From Parapristionchus giblindavisi (Eukaryota; Nematoda; Chromadorea; Rhabditida; Diplogasteridae): a stretch of 64,000 nt of DNA. Position 1 is the stretch's first letter. Every line of letters begins with the position of its first letter. Positions 30,251 through 41,707 of this stretch are shown piece by piece. Where the stretch lies: the NCBI GenBank assembly GCA_943737045.1, contig CALSFV010000049.1, forward strand, positions 310,001-374,000, given 5' to 3'. The position numbers were made by a program, and so were the translations under genes. Under the pieces are notes generated by a model, which was not told where the DNA came from, did not search any database, and worked only from the letters and a program-made list of their open reading frames with translations.

Positions 30251-31643
30251 AGGATCAGCAAAAGATAAACACTCCCAACCTGGACCAACTGTTTTTGCTA
30301 TTTTTTTCCTTGATGTGGTTCCACTCTCCCTACGCTAACGTAAAGTGTGCGACAGAGGTCCCGTAGAATGATCACGAACTAACTTATTTTACTCATAATT
30401 ACCATACATATTAAAAATAATGATAAAGCATTCTACTTAGTGTTCAATGTGCTTTCTGGATTTCTGTCTATCTACATAAGTAGTCGTTCCTTCCAATTTA
30501 GAATATGAGAAATCTGTCACTAATCTTGTGTTAAAAAGTGGAAAAGTAAGTGGAAAGTGAAAAGTAGCGTTAATTTTTTGTTGCAAAAATAGTTGGAAAA
30601 GTAATAATCCAACTTTCGCGCAAAGGGTTTTTTTGTCAATTAGGAAGCTGTGCTACTTTTCCAACTTCCTTTACAATCACAAAATTAACACTACTCTTCA
30701 CTTTTCCATCTACTTTTCCAAGATTTTAAAGAAGGGGAACCAGGAGATTTTTCTATTGACATTTATTTATTTATTTATTTATTTATCCATCAGTTAAACG
30801 CAAGAATAATGAATGAATGAAGCAATAAGGGAGTGATGGAGTTCCGTCGCTTAAGCGATTTCGGTTGGGGAGTGGCAGCTTAAGCTGAATAATGATATTA
30901 AGGACGAATACGAGATTGAGTTATAATATTGTGAGGGGGCAAATTTAGTTTCCCTGCACGGAATATATGGGGAGGGGAAGAAACAAGCTCTTGGGTAAAG
31001 GAGTTCCACGTTTACAAAGATCTAGAGGCACAAGTAGAAAGAGATTTGGGAATACAAAAAGGTAGAGATATCCTATAACGATGACTAATTCTATTACAAT
31101 CAATATAGTATAAGTGAGAGGAGTCAAATAAATAATAGTTATGTAATGTGCTATGGAGAAATTGGAGATCACGGATGGCTCTTCTATATTCTAATGTGGG
31201 GAGTTGAAGAAAAGCGTTGCGTTCGTTAAAAGGTAAGGGAGCAAGTTTGCACTTAGCAAAAAGTCTATATGTGAAATTTCTTTGTACACTTTCTATTGAA
31301 TTGGTAAGGTATTTAAGGGTGGGATTCCAGATAATAGGACATGATTCAAGAATTGGTCTTATATAAACAGTATAACACGCGTGTCGTGTAAGGTTCGAAT
31401 AACCGGTGGCACATTGAAAAAGTCGAAAATGAGCCGAGGTGATTTTTTGGTAGTCCATAGGGTCCCTAATAAGATAGCAAGAGCTTTTTTGCATATCTTC
31501 ATTTTCAACGTCGAGAGACGACGTCAAACTTTTTTGACGCCGAAATTAGCCTACTTTGGGGCTCTGTATCTCTTCGGGGTGCGATTTTGGTATCGAGTCT
31601 TCAACAGAATATTTTCCTGGAATAACAAGGAGAATGCACCTGC

Positions 31644-32700
31644 ATCATTGCCAGGTCGATATTTTAATTAGTATTTTTGAAAATCGATTTTGTTAAATGG
31701 TGCTTAACAAAAATCGAGGCCAAAAGTTTTTAATAGCTCAATCGACTGATCTCGACGAGAGCTTTTCAACGGTATGCTGACGTGCACTATATGTGGTAGC
31801 CTTCGAAATATGCGCATTTCAAGATTTTCATTGCGTGCGATCACACGAGAGGAGAGTGAAACAGTCAGTGAGCTACCCTCTCTTCTGTCTCTTGTGAACA
31901 ATACGCCCATTTCGCCCAAATTTTACTGTTGTTCTATTAGATCTCCAAGATATTTTTGATAACTTTCGAGTATTCATTTTCATTATTAAATTGTAAATTG
32001 TTAATAACCAAACAATGAATATTAATCATCCTGAATGCAAATGACAACAAAACTGCAAAAAGGCTTCAAAGTCACAGGAATATTTTATCACAATCTTCCT
32101 CTCCTGCCATCCTCAAGAATCCTAAAGAAATCATCTTCGTGTTGTCCTAGAATCTCCTCTGCCTCGTCCTCCTCATGATCACCCCTCTGCTCGTAAACGT
32201 CATGATCCATCTCCGAGTCAGTCCTCCGATTCATCCACAACTTTTCTCTTCCTCGTCGAGTTAAAGTTTGCACGTACTGATAAGTTAAAATGTATTCTCT
32301 TTTCCGGTTTTCATATTCACAGGAAAACATTTCGACAAAAATAAAATCAGCAAAAGAAAACTGCGGCAAGGAGGATCGAAACAATGACATTCAAAAGTAA
32401 ACGGCGACCTTACCCACTACGCCACCCGGGCAGATGTTCTGATGGTTGATAGATGAGTTCATCAACCAATCTTTATGGATTGTGTATCAAACTACACGAA
32501 TTTTCCCAATCAAAAAAACTTGAAAAGCTCATATCTTTCGAAGGCTACCACATATAGTGCACGTCAGCATACCGTTGAAAAGCTCTCGTCGAGATCAGTC
32601 GATTGAGCTATTAAAACCTTTTGGCTTCGATTTTTGTTAAGCACCATTTAACAAAATCGATTTACAAGAATACTAATTAAAATATCGACCTGGCAATGAT
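31644..32700. mobile_element. Palindromic-ended element inserted in the retroelement
   Basis: 1057 bases with inverted arms of about 165 bases: ATCATTGCCAGGTCGATATT at the left, its complement at the right. Within the arms GCACTATATGTGGTAGCC and its mirror are exact. The interior has an unassigned - strand frame (32088-32390, rich in D/E/R) and a tRNA-like piece at 32363-32433. The target duplication is unclear because ATCATTGCC can be read either as element end or as retroelement sequence. Confidence 0.7.
32363..32433 (-). other. tRNA-like sequence in the palindromic element
   Basis: The - strand shows GGTGGCGTAGTGGGTAAGG (A-box context) and TTTCGATCC (degenerate B box). No closing acceptor stem. 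Confidence 0.4.
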
Positions 32701-33231
32701 AGAAGCTTTGGCCTTGGTAGTTATGACTGATATAAGGTGATTAAACGACAAATCAGAGCTCATGTGAACTCCTAAGTCTCTTACAACAGGTGATGAGGAA
32801 AGTGGGCAACCATTCATAATATACTGGGTACGAGCCTTTAAAGCGCCAATATGGAGGACAGTACATTTGGGGGCAGATATAGTCATATTCCATGTGAGAC
32901 TCCAATCAACAATAGAATCAATAGCCGATTGTAAAGATTTAGATTCGGATGGAAAAATACTGTATTTGACACTAGAGGGAATTATAACAGATAAATCATT
33001 AATAAATAGTATGAACAAGAGTGGGCCAATGCTGGATCCCTGAGGCACGCCAGAGGTGATGGGACTAGTGCGGGACATGGAATCTCCTATAAGCACCGAT
33101 TGTGAACGATTAGATAAGTAAGAATGAAACCAAGATACAATATGAGGCGAGATTCGACATGAAGCGACATGAAGAACGTGGGAGATAGGAAGTGACATTA
33201 TGTTCTCTATTAGAATTGAGAGGTTCAGAGA

Positions 33232-33300
33232 GTAGCGTGTATAGCTAAGTTGTTACATGCCAGCGTTTGTAACAGTGACACGCGGGTTCGATTTCCGTTT
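33232..33300 (+). other. tRNA-like sequence
   Basis: GTATAGCTAAGTTGTTACATG followed by ACGCGGGTTCGATTTCC, a good B box. It lies between the dead reverse transcriptase and the outer MITE end. Confidence 0.4.
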
Positions 33301-33954
33301 GCAATTTTCTATATATTTTCAAAATCTCGCGCCTTTCCCTTGACATCAATGAACGTTAATCCAGTGTTTACGGTATTTCGTGTCATCTAAAATTTTAGAG
33401 AACATTGTTTATGTATTCAGGGAGATGTGATCTATAGTTCTGCCTGGCCAGTTTAGTCGCGAAAAAACTCGAGGGCCCCCTTCTTTAATGCCGCAAGAGT
33501 CTGTTCTGGGCCCACTTCTCTTCCTGATTAAAAATAATGATAACTTTATTATGCTGGTACTTAGTGAACAATACATAGGACACAAACAAGAAAAATGGTT
33601 GGATATATAATTTACTATGCCCCAACGGGGTAGCATAAGTATAAATAAGGTTTCCACTTAGTCGCACGAGCATTACTCACCAAGAACGTGACTGTTTTGT
33701 TAAAAACTTGTTCGATCTTTATCAGACCCATGTATAATTCGTAAAATCGTAAAACGTAAAATGAACAACCTTTCGGATAAGATATTATACATTTAACCAT
33801 TGTGATTATTTTTCAACCCTCTATTTAGAAGCAATTATTAAAAGTTCATGATTTAAAGCAAATCTTGCTTAATTAATTTATTTCTTAAATAAATATTTAT
33901 CGCATCTTTCAATTTGATGACAGACTTAAAATAAATTTCACGGATTATAAATTA

Positions 33955-34850
33955 CAGTTCATATTTGGGTATACTGCAGAATCTCTTAGCATTTCTTCCG
34001 AAAATTCCATAGTCGTTTCCAATACACGGGTATACGAATTCTCCCAACTCGCCCTGCATAGGCAGGATATTCTGAAATTTTTTAACATAAATAGAGATAA
34101 ATAAACAAACGATTAAACTATTTAAAAAATAGTTGTACTTTCTCACGGTACTTTTGTCTTCTCTTTCTCTTCGGTGCGATTACCTTGACATGTTCCAAGA
34201 ATTCGTTAGTCGCCTCGGGAATTTGCACTTCGTTGCCGATTTAAACTCCGCCTTCATTAGCGCAAGCCTCACCGAAGAGGCCGCCACATTTGAACGTGGT
34301 CCTCCAGACACCCGACTGAAAAGGACTTGCATATATGTACTTGCGCACCCATCCCGTGTCTGTCTTACCTCAAAATAATATAATAATATATACTTTAAGC
34401 GGAGCAAAAGCAAGCATAATAGTTGATGATATGAAGTGGAGTACGCATTAATATGATGCCACGACTAAGGTAGCAAAGATGATAGTTCGTAACATCCGGT
34501 AGCACTCGTTGATGAGGCAACGACCGAAAATAGCGAGACATATAAGATCTATAAACAAAAAAAATTGTCTTGTTCAGTTTCGGGCTGAGGTAAAACAGTT
34601 GTATCTGAATAAATTGAGATATTGAATAAGTAATGGGGACAGCAGACGATACCGTATCGGGATTCGCTTTCTCGTTTGGAGGCATGCTTATATGCGGAAT
34701 GCGAAGATACGACAAACGCATCAACGTGATTCATAGGGTGGCCGTCAGACAAAAGAAAACACGACAAAATGAAACAGAGAAGACTAAACAAAACAGACAA
34801 GACAGCGAGAATTTGTATTTCCATGGATGTCGATCTCATTTACAAAACTG
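33955..34850 (-). pseudogene. Uncharacterised small Cys-containing protein, copy B
   Basis: Paralogue of 26411-27293. The exon at about 34190-34317 carries an in-frame stop where copy A has Gln (GGVQIGNEV becomes GGV-stop-IGNEV). The last exon (about 34073 down to 33955) reads NILPMQGELGEFVYPCIGND and ends FCSIPKYEL. A signal-like start MRSTSMEIQILAVLSVLF lies at 34839. The 5' part is present a third time, inverted, at 38714-39080 in the palindrome arm, where the rest of the gene is missing. Confidence 0.5.
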
Positions 34851-36129
34851 AATTGAGAAAGAATAAATTATATAATAATAATTCCTTCATTTGTATCGAT
34901 TCACTGCGAAAATTCAAACCAAATATAAATACAACTGAACGGATAATGTGTACAATACATTTACCAATTACATTACAGGGTATCCAAAAAGTACTGTTAC
35001 ACGAATAAATCCATGTAGCTTCCTCAAAAACCAGCATAGACAACAGTATTTATCACTAACTATAACCATAGCAACATAACAATGAATGGTCAACTAATCT
35101 CGTTATTTTAAGTGGAAGAGGGAAGGAAAAAGACATTGCTGGCCCACACACACCTCATTGGGGGCCCACAACCCCCGAATAGCAAACTCTAATCTCAACC
35201 CTGATTTCAATGAAGAATCACATCCCCATTTCATTCTCAAATCTCAATTATTTCATTTTAACTGCACCTGTTCCTCGCATTATAAATGATATGTTATGCA
35301 TTTGCATAGACAAAAAGGATATCAGTTCTATCGACATACCAAGGAGCAAATATGTTTCACTCCATTGTTATAATCGGAAGGATGGTCTTCGGAGTAATAG
35401 GTATTCGCCGTTTGAAGCAAAAAGATTTAAAAATCTTATTTATGATTCCATTTCCCATGGATAGAATATTATCCGCTTCTTTCATCATTCAAGGCAGAAA
35501 AATTTGGATGTATTCCAATTTTATTACGGAAAATTCTGCCATAATTTGTCCCAATGTCAAAATCTTTCGTAATTGTATTTCTACCTATGCTTTATAATTA
35601 AAGTTTTATCATCATTATCTATTAATTAAACCTTACTACCTCGTTGTGGTATTGTATTTATGTGTCCCTAATGCATTTCTCTATGTATATCATTATCATT
35701 CTTACATGAAACGCACATAAAGATATTATTATTAATTTTATTACGGCAAATCCACTATTCGAGAATAATGATTGACTGATTGTTCTTGTGATCAAGTATG
35801 AATACAAACACTGCTCTGTTTTACGTCTGACAGATAAAAGGTTTGTCAAGCTCCATTCCGTTTATCTGTCATCAGAAGTTAAGTGAGGGAGGTTGAATGA
35901 CAAGCGCCTTTGCCTAAACATGTTTGTCTGACAAGCGACATTGATTTATGCAAGTTACCAATCATGACAGAGCTATTGCCACTGATACGGTAATTAAAAA
36001 TCATACACAGTCAACGGAAAGCTACAAACGTGATTTCGAAAAGGTTCATTGACAAATAGGAATGGTTAGGTGATTTGTTCCAACGAATCTTACATATTTT
36101 AGGAGCGGAGTAAAGTAAAGGTAAAGGTA

Positions 36130-36200
36130 TTTACAACCCGTTATTCGCAGTCCTGCGGGCGATCACTGTTAGGCCAGTGATCTCCCGCAGGACTTCGTGT
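36130..36200. repeat. Strong stem-loop in palindrome arm
   Basis: GTCCTGCGGGCGATCACTG pairs with CAGTGATCTCCCGCAGGAC around TTAGGC, with one mismatch. The same hairpin occurs in the right arm (about 37574-37618) and, degraded in one half, at about 41872-41915. It sits inside a repeat family present three times here. Confidence 0.75.
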
Positions 36201-39200
36201 ATATGGTGCTAATGCTTACAATGCTCGCAACTTGTCCTGGCCATATGAGATGGCAATAACATGAATAGGATCAGTTTTCGATCGATATTATGAATCCGTT
36301 TCCAAACGCTGCTCAATCGAGCTTAGCTTCGAGAAAATCGATATTAAAATTCGGCTGGCTGATTCGGAAAATCGTGTGGCTCCCCAGTCAAACCGTCCTA
36401 ATGTGTTCATGAACTCATCTATCAACTATCAAAACAACGACTGGAGTAGTTTAGTGGATAAGGTAGATAAAGTGTCCATTTTCGAAAAAAAAAGCTCAGC
36501 TCGATTGGGTAACGTTTGAAAACAGATTCGTAATACACATCGAAAACTTATTCTAGTCAGGTTAGTAGATCAAAGACTAGCGGCTTGGATACTCTGAACA
36601 AGTGCCTCAATAGCGGATCATAAGGAGATGAAAGAATAATTATTTAAAGAAAGACGATCCCCTTTTATGGCATTTCCAGTGTACAACCCTTTGCATTGTA
36701 TGCAGTCTACTAAAAAAATAATAAGAATTATAATTTATCGCTTCTAAGATCAAGTATGAATAAACGGCGCAGTTAAAAAAGTACAGTCTGCTCCAGATAG
36801 CGGGAGCCTTATCCTAATTGCCACACCAACTCTTTGGATACGACTTGAAATTGAATATTTTGATGATAACTCTATCCGCAGTGGGGAATTATGAAGAATA
36901 AAACTCAATAGTGTGCTATTTTGAGCTTTTCGATGGAGTTAGCATACTGTAGTTCGGAAACCTCGCCCGTGGTGTGGAGCAGGCTACAGTAATCCAACTT
37001 CTTACCAGAGCGTCTTTTCAAACTTTCAAATACATATTTCTGAATAGTTCTTTGAGCTTATCAACATGAGATCAACTATTTTAACTATTTCAAATCGAAA
37101 TTTTTGGATGCCAGCTGCCTTTAAATAATTATTCTTTCATCTCCTTATGATCCGCTATTGAGGCACTTGTTCAGAGTATCCAAGCCGCTAGTCTTTGACC
37201 TACAAACCTGACTAGAATAAGTTTTCGATGTGTATTACGAATCTGTTTTCAAACGTTGCCCAATCGAGCTGAGCTTTTTTTTTCGAAAATGGACACTTTA
37301 TCTACCTTATCCACTAAACTACTCCAGCCGTTGTTTTGATAGTTGATAGATGAGTTCATGAACACATTAGGACGGTTTGACTGGGGAGCCACACGATTTT
37401 CCGAATCAGCCAGCCGAATTTTAATATCGATTTTCTCGAAGCTAATCTCGATTGAGCAGCGTTTGGAAACGGATTCATAATATCGATCGAAAACTGATCC
37501 TATTCATGTTATTGCCATCTCATATGGCCAGGACAAGTTGCGAGCATTGTAAGCATTAGCACCATATACACGAAGTCCTGCGGGAGATCACTGGCCTAAC
37601 AGTGATCGCCCGCAGGACTGCGAATAACGGGTTGTAAATACCTTTACCTTTACTTTACTCCGCTCCTAAAATATGTAAGATTCGTTGGAACAAATCACCT
37701 AACCATTCCTATTTGTCAATGAACCTTTTCGAAATCACGTTTGTAGCTTTCCGTTGACTGTGTATGATTTTTAATTACCGTATCAGTGGCAATAGCTCTG
37801 TCATGATTGGTAACTTGCATAAATCAATGTCGCTTGTCAGACAAACATGTTTAGGCAAAGGCGCTTGTCATTCAGCCTCCCTCACTTCACTTCTGACAGA
37901 TAAACGGAATGGAGCTTGACAAACCTTTTATCTGTCAGACGTAAAACAGAGCAGTGTTTGTATTCATACTTGATCACAGGTACAAGAACAATCAATCAAT
38001 CATTATTCTCGAATAGTGGATTTTCCGTAATAAAATTGGAATACATCCAAAATTTTCTGCCTTGAATGATGAAAGAAGCGGATAATATTCTATCAATGGG
38101 AAATGGAATCATAAATAAGCTTTTTAAATCTTTTTGCTTCAAACGGCGAATACCTATTACTCCGAAGACCATCCTTCCGATTATAATAATGGAGTGAAAC
38201 ATATTTGCTCCTTGGTATGTCGATAGAACTGATATCCTTTTTGTCTATGCAAATGCATAACATATCCATTATAATGCGAGGAACAGGTGCAGTTAAAATG
38301 AAATAATTGAGATTTGAGAGTGAAATGTGGATGTGATTCTTCAATGAAATCAGGGTTGAGATTAGAGTTTGCTATTCGGGGGTTGTGGGCCCCCAATGAG
38401 GTGTGTGTGGGCCAGCAATGTCCTTTTCCTTCCCTCTTCCACTTAAAATAACGAGATTAGTTGACCATTCATTGTTATGTTGCTATGGTTATAGTTAGTG
38501 ATAAATACTGTTGTCTATGCTGGTTTTTGAGGAAGCTACATGGATTTATTCGTGTAACAGTACTTTTTGGATACCCTGTAATGTAATTGGTAAATGTATT
38601 GTACACATTGTCCGTTCAGTTGTATTTTATTTGGTTTGAATTTTCTCAGTGAATCGATACAAATAAAGGAATTATTATTATATAATTTATTCTTTCTCAA
38701 TTCAGTTTTGTAAATGAGATCGACATCCATGGAAATACAAATTCTCGCTGCCTTGTCTGTTTTGTTTAGTCTTCTCTGTTTCATTTTGTCGTGTTTTCTT
38801 TTGTCTGACTGTCACCCTATGAATCACGTTGATGCGTTTGTCGTATCTGCGCATTCCGCATATAAGCATGCCTCCAAACGAGAAAGCGAATCCCGATACG
38901 GTATCGTCTGCTGTCCCCATTATTTATTCAATATCTCAATTTATTCAGATACAATTGCTTTACCCCCTGAAACTGAATAAGACAATTTTTTTTATTTATA
39001 GATCTTATATGTCTCGCTGTTTTCGGTCGTTGCCTCATCAACGAGCGCTTCCGGGTGGCACGAACTATCATCTTTGCTACCTTACAAGGAGTCTCCTTCA
39101 GCTTAAGGTGGCGAAAAGTGACGATTTATAGTTCATTTGAAAGCCCTTTCTCTGTAGAATAAGAAGGTATGTTTAAAAAATCCGAAAGGACTCTGCCCAT

Positions 39201-39310
39201 GGATTTTAAAAAATCCAAAGTTAGAGCAATTTCTGCCTTGAAATTCCTGTGCTATGGCAGTTGAATTGCCGTACAATGATGGGCTACTTCTCCGCGCTCT
39301 CTCTCTCCGA

Positions 39311-39385
39311 GCTAGTGGTGGCGCAGTGGTAAAGACGTCGCTTACATTTTTTGCGCTGCGGGTTCGATCCTAAACGAGGCGACAT
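39311..39385 (+). other. tRNA-like sequence in left arm of the TTA element
   Basis: GTGGCGCAGTGGTAAAGACG (A box) and GCGGGTTCGATCC (B box), with part of an anticodon-like stem between. Mirrored at 40303-40378 on the - strand. Confidence 0.55.
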
Positions 39386-39673
39386 GTTTTGCACGATTTT
39401 TACACTTGTCCTTTTGTACAGTCTCAAAAAAATATCTTATTACTATCATGTCTTACGATCCTATTGTCATGTCTCATCCGTACATTATTAAATAACAGAG
39501 AATTCATTTATTACAAAGTGAAGTAGAAACAATTAGATCAAATCTAACAATCATGGTATTCAGCTACCATGCACATGAAACAAAAGAAGTCCTCGCAATG
39601 ACTGCAGCGGATCAGCGACATCCTAGGGCATATGGGAGTGTGGCAGGGGGTGGGTTGACGAACGAACGCCTAT

Positions 39674-39968
39674 ATTAAAGAAGGGGACCCATGAGTTGGC
39701 ATGACTGACTCCCGCCACGATAAGCATGTTGGCTATTGTTAATATTATATGGTAATTGGCGTAAGGGACAATGAGAAAATGAGAGAGAAAGTATGCAAAT
39801 TCGATGAGCACTCTCTACATGCCTTAAAAGTTGTACTTTCAATGCGCATAGTGAGCTTTAAACATATCTGGAATCAATATCAGATATGTCTTTCGATTCG
39901 TATGATGAATCTCTATTATTCTATCCGAACAGTCTTATTACGAAAAAACTCGTGGGTCTCCATCTTCA
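39674..39968. mobile_element. MITE inside the TTA element (TTTAAAGAWGG family)
   Basis: Closely similar to 12868-13175, starting TAAAGAAGGGGACCCATGAG and ending CTCGTGGGTCTCCATCTTC. It is nested within the element at 39085-40600. Confidence 0.75.
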
Positions 39969-40302
39969 AAATGTTATCTATAGGAAATAGCATAAAGAAT
40001 AAGAAAAAAGGAGGAAAAATGAAGAACTTGAAAGATTCTGAAGAATGTATAGCTAAGCAATTGATTGGAGAGGGAAAGAAAGAAGACTAGATCAGATTAC
40101 AGAATTATTGCTGACTTACTCGTTTGTTATTCAAATCTTTGAGTGTTGTTCTTTGTTTCATCGTGATTTCTGAAACACGTTTAATCTTTCAATCAACACT
40201 GACTAACTTTCAGACAGATTGGATGCATGGATATCAGTAAGCATATTGGAAATTTAAAAAAAAAGATCATAAAAATACAAGTGTAAAAATCGTGCAAAAC
40301 AT

Positions 40303-40378
40303 GTCGCATCGGTGGGGATCGAACCCGCAGCGCAAAAATTGTAAGCGACATCTTTACCACTGCGCCACCACTAGCTCG
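40303..40378 (-). other. tRNA-like sequence in right arm of the TTA element
   Basis: Mirror of 39311-39385. The - strand shows GTGGCGCAGTGGTAAAGATG and GCGGGTTCGATCCCC, with a slightly better B-box surround than the left arm. Confidence 0.55.
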
Positions 40379-40757
40379 GTGGGAGAGCGCGGAGAAGTAG
40401 CCCATCATTGTATGGAAATTCAACTGCAATTACATAGGAATTTCAAGGCAGAAATTGCTCAAACTTTGGATTTTTTTAAAATCCATGGGCAGAGTCGTTT
40501 CGGATTTTTTAAACATACCTTCTTATTCTACAGAGAAAGGGCTTTCAAATGAGCTATAAATCATCACTTTTCGCCACCTTTAGCTGAAAGAGACTCCTTG
40601 TTAGTCGTGGCATCGTATTTATGCGAACTCCACTTCCTATCATCATGATCTATCGACTATTACACTTTACTTTAGCACCGCATAAAGTATATACTATTAT
40701 TATATTATTATATTATTTCGAGGTAAGACAAACACGGGATGGGTGCGCAAGTACATA

Positions 40758-41707
40758 CAGTAGCGGCCAAAAGTCAGCGGCACTTTTTTTGAATTGCCAT
40801 AACTTTTGACTCAGATGAACAATAGGGCTCATGTTTTGGTAGGTTAGTATGGGCATGTGGGCATCATATCCTTGTCCCGTTGTTATAATTACTCGTCGAA
40901 TTATTTCGTTGTGATGATGCAACCAATTAGTACTTACTCAGCAAGTTCTATTTCCTCAGCTGGATTTTTCTGAGGCTTGTTGTTAACAGTGTATGAACAA
41001 CATTTACTGAGGAGTTAAATCCGCTATGCAAGTCATTCGAGCTAATTCACTCCTATGAGAAAATCGAAATTTCCGACACCCCTGATATAGAGAAAAAATG
41101 TCATAACTCTGTATTCAGTGAAGTTGCAGGCTCCAGACTTGGCAGAGATAATACTCCATGCGTGATACAAAACGTGGCGGAGTATCAGCCCGATACGTTG
41201 AATTTTGAGAAATTTAAAAATCGAAAATTTATTTTTCTCATTTTTCGAGGTACAGGAAGTACCTGCTCTGGTTAATTTTTATTGTGTTTAACAGCCAGAT
41301 GTCTTCTATATATAGTAGACGACAGTTTACTATTGTTTCATGAAATATCGAGTTCTTCGAGAAAAAGATATAATTGGTGATAGGAGGCGAAAATAGTTTT
41401 TTTCAGACCATCTAAAAATTAAAATGATTTATTTCTGGGACTAAAAGAGATCGATAGCCATTCTATTATAGGGATCATCTTGCCTCTTCATGATAATTGT
41501 TGTGGTAATTTCTGAGCCTAATCGGACAAATTCTAAGAATATCGAAAATATCGTGAAAAAAATTCACATCTGTGTTTCAAGGAACAAACCTAAATGAATA
41601 CCCATTTTGTGATGGGGGCCCATGGGGGTATCCATAAAAAATTTTTGAGCGAAATCGGTGAGGTCGATGTCCGGGGTCACTGGCTCAACCCTCGAATCTT
41701 ATTGAGC
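40758..41707. other. Unassigned repeat-like block, one Tc1-like end
   Basis: Begins TACAGTAGCGGCCAAAAGTC, which resembles ends of Tc1/mariner-type elements, but I find no matching inverted end. The rest is noncoding. It separates the right palindrome arm from a third copy of arm sequence. Confidence 0.35.

Larger units (their letters stand above)
30764..33198 (-). pseudogene. Non-LTR retrotransposon reverse transcriptase, interrupted
   Basis: The - strand frame 33198-32701 contains ISPHIVSWFHSYLSNRSQSV and SGVPQGSSIGPLLFILFIND, then WNMTISAPKCTVLHIG. The later part 31390-31012 contains YTVYIRPILESCPIIWNPTL and LPTLEYRRAIRDL. Both are typical of CR1/jockey-type reverse transcriptases and their C-terminal region. 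The YADD catalytic box that should follow FILFIND by some 15-20 residues is missing: the frame passes from SSVKYSIF to SESKSLQ. The two parts are separated by 1.3 kb of unrelated DNA including a palindromic element, and the 5' half (endonuclease) is absent. The 3' end is a short (AAAT)n repeat. The copy is dead. Confidence 0.85.
30726..33493. mobile_element. Nested block: MITE ends around a non-LTR retroelement around a palindromic element
   Basis: The outer ends, TTTAAAGAAGGGGAACC at 30727 and its inverted partner ending GGGCCCCCTTCTTTAA at 33493, are those of the 300-base MITE family at 12868. Inside, a - strand non-LTR element ends in an (AAAT)n tail at about 30765-30790. Inside that, a palindromic insert occupies 31644-32700. 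Three layers are therefore stacked. Confidence 0.7.
27712..34961. repeat. Tandem segmental duplication, copy B
   Basis: Second copy of the segment at 19554-27414. It lacks the mariner-bearing foldback, the TTA MITE, the hAT element and the 216-base TA MITE of copy A. It has instead an internal tandem repeat of about 560 bases (28780-29370 and 29370-29950) and a retroelement block (30726-33493). Its right end (from 34330) is also the left arm of the large palindrome. Confidence 0.85.
39085..40600. mobile_element. PIF/Harbinger-type element with tRNA-like arms, TTA target duplication
   Basis: 1516 bases with ends CAAGGAGTCTCCTTCAGC / GCTGAAAGAGACTCCTTG and TTA on both sides (39082-39084, 40601-40603). 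The empty site (mirror of GACTAAGGTAGC) is intact in the left palindrome arm at about 34465 and in copy A at about 26907. Inverted arms of about 330 bases each contain a tRNA-like sequence. The centre holds a MITE (39674-39968) and no transposase. Confidence 0.9.
34330..40757. repeat. Giant palindrome 1 (arms about 2.3 kb and 2.1 kb)
   Basis: Left arm 34330-36649 mirrors right arm 37119-39084 plus 40604-40757. The spacer is 469 bases (36650-37118). Examples are CACCTCATTGGGGGCCCACA at 35150 against its mirror at about 38404, and identical 83-84 codon frames at 35210-35464 (+) and 38093-38344 (-). The right arm is interrupted by a 1516-base TTA-flanked element and lacks 217 bases present in the left arm. 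Arms differ by scattered substitutions, so conversion is not complete. Confidence 0.9.

Noticed and set aside
35210..35464. Gene of 84 codons, mirrored at 38093-38344
   Set aside because: Conservation is explained by the palindrome arms. No splice or start context and no known family, so not called as a gene.
36130..36200. Rho-independent-type terminator or riboswitch
   Set aside because: The strong stem-loop lies in a dispersed eukaryotic repeat. Such terminators are not expected in a nematode genome.
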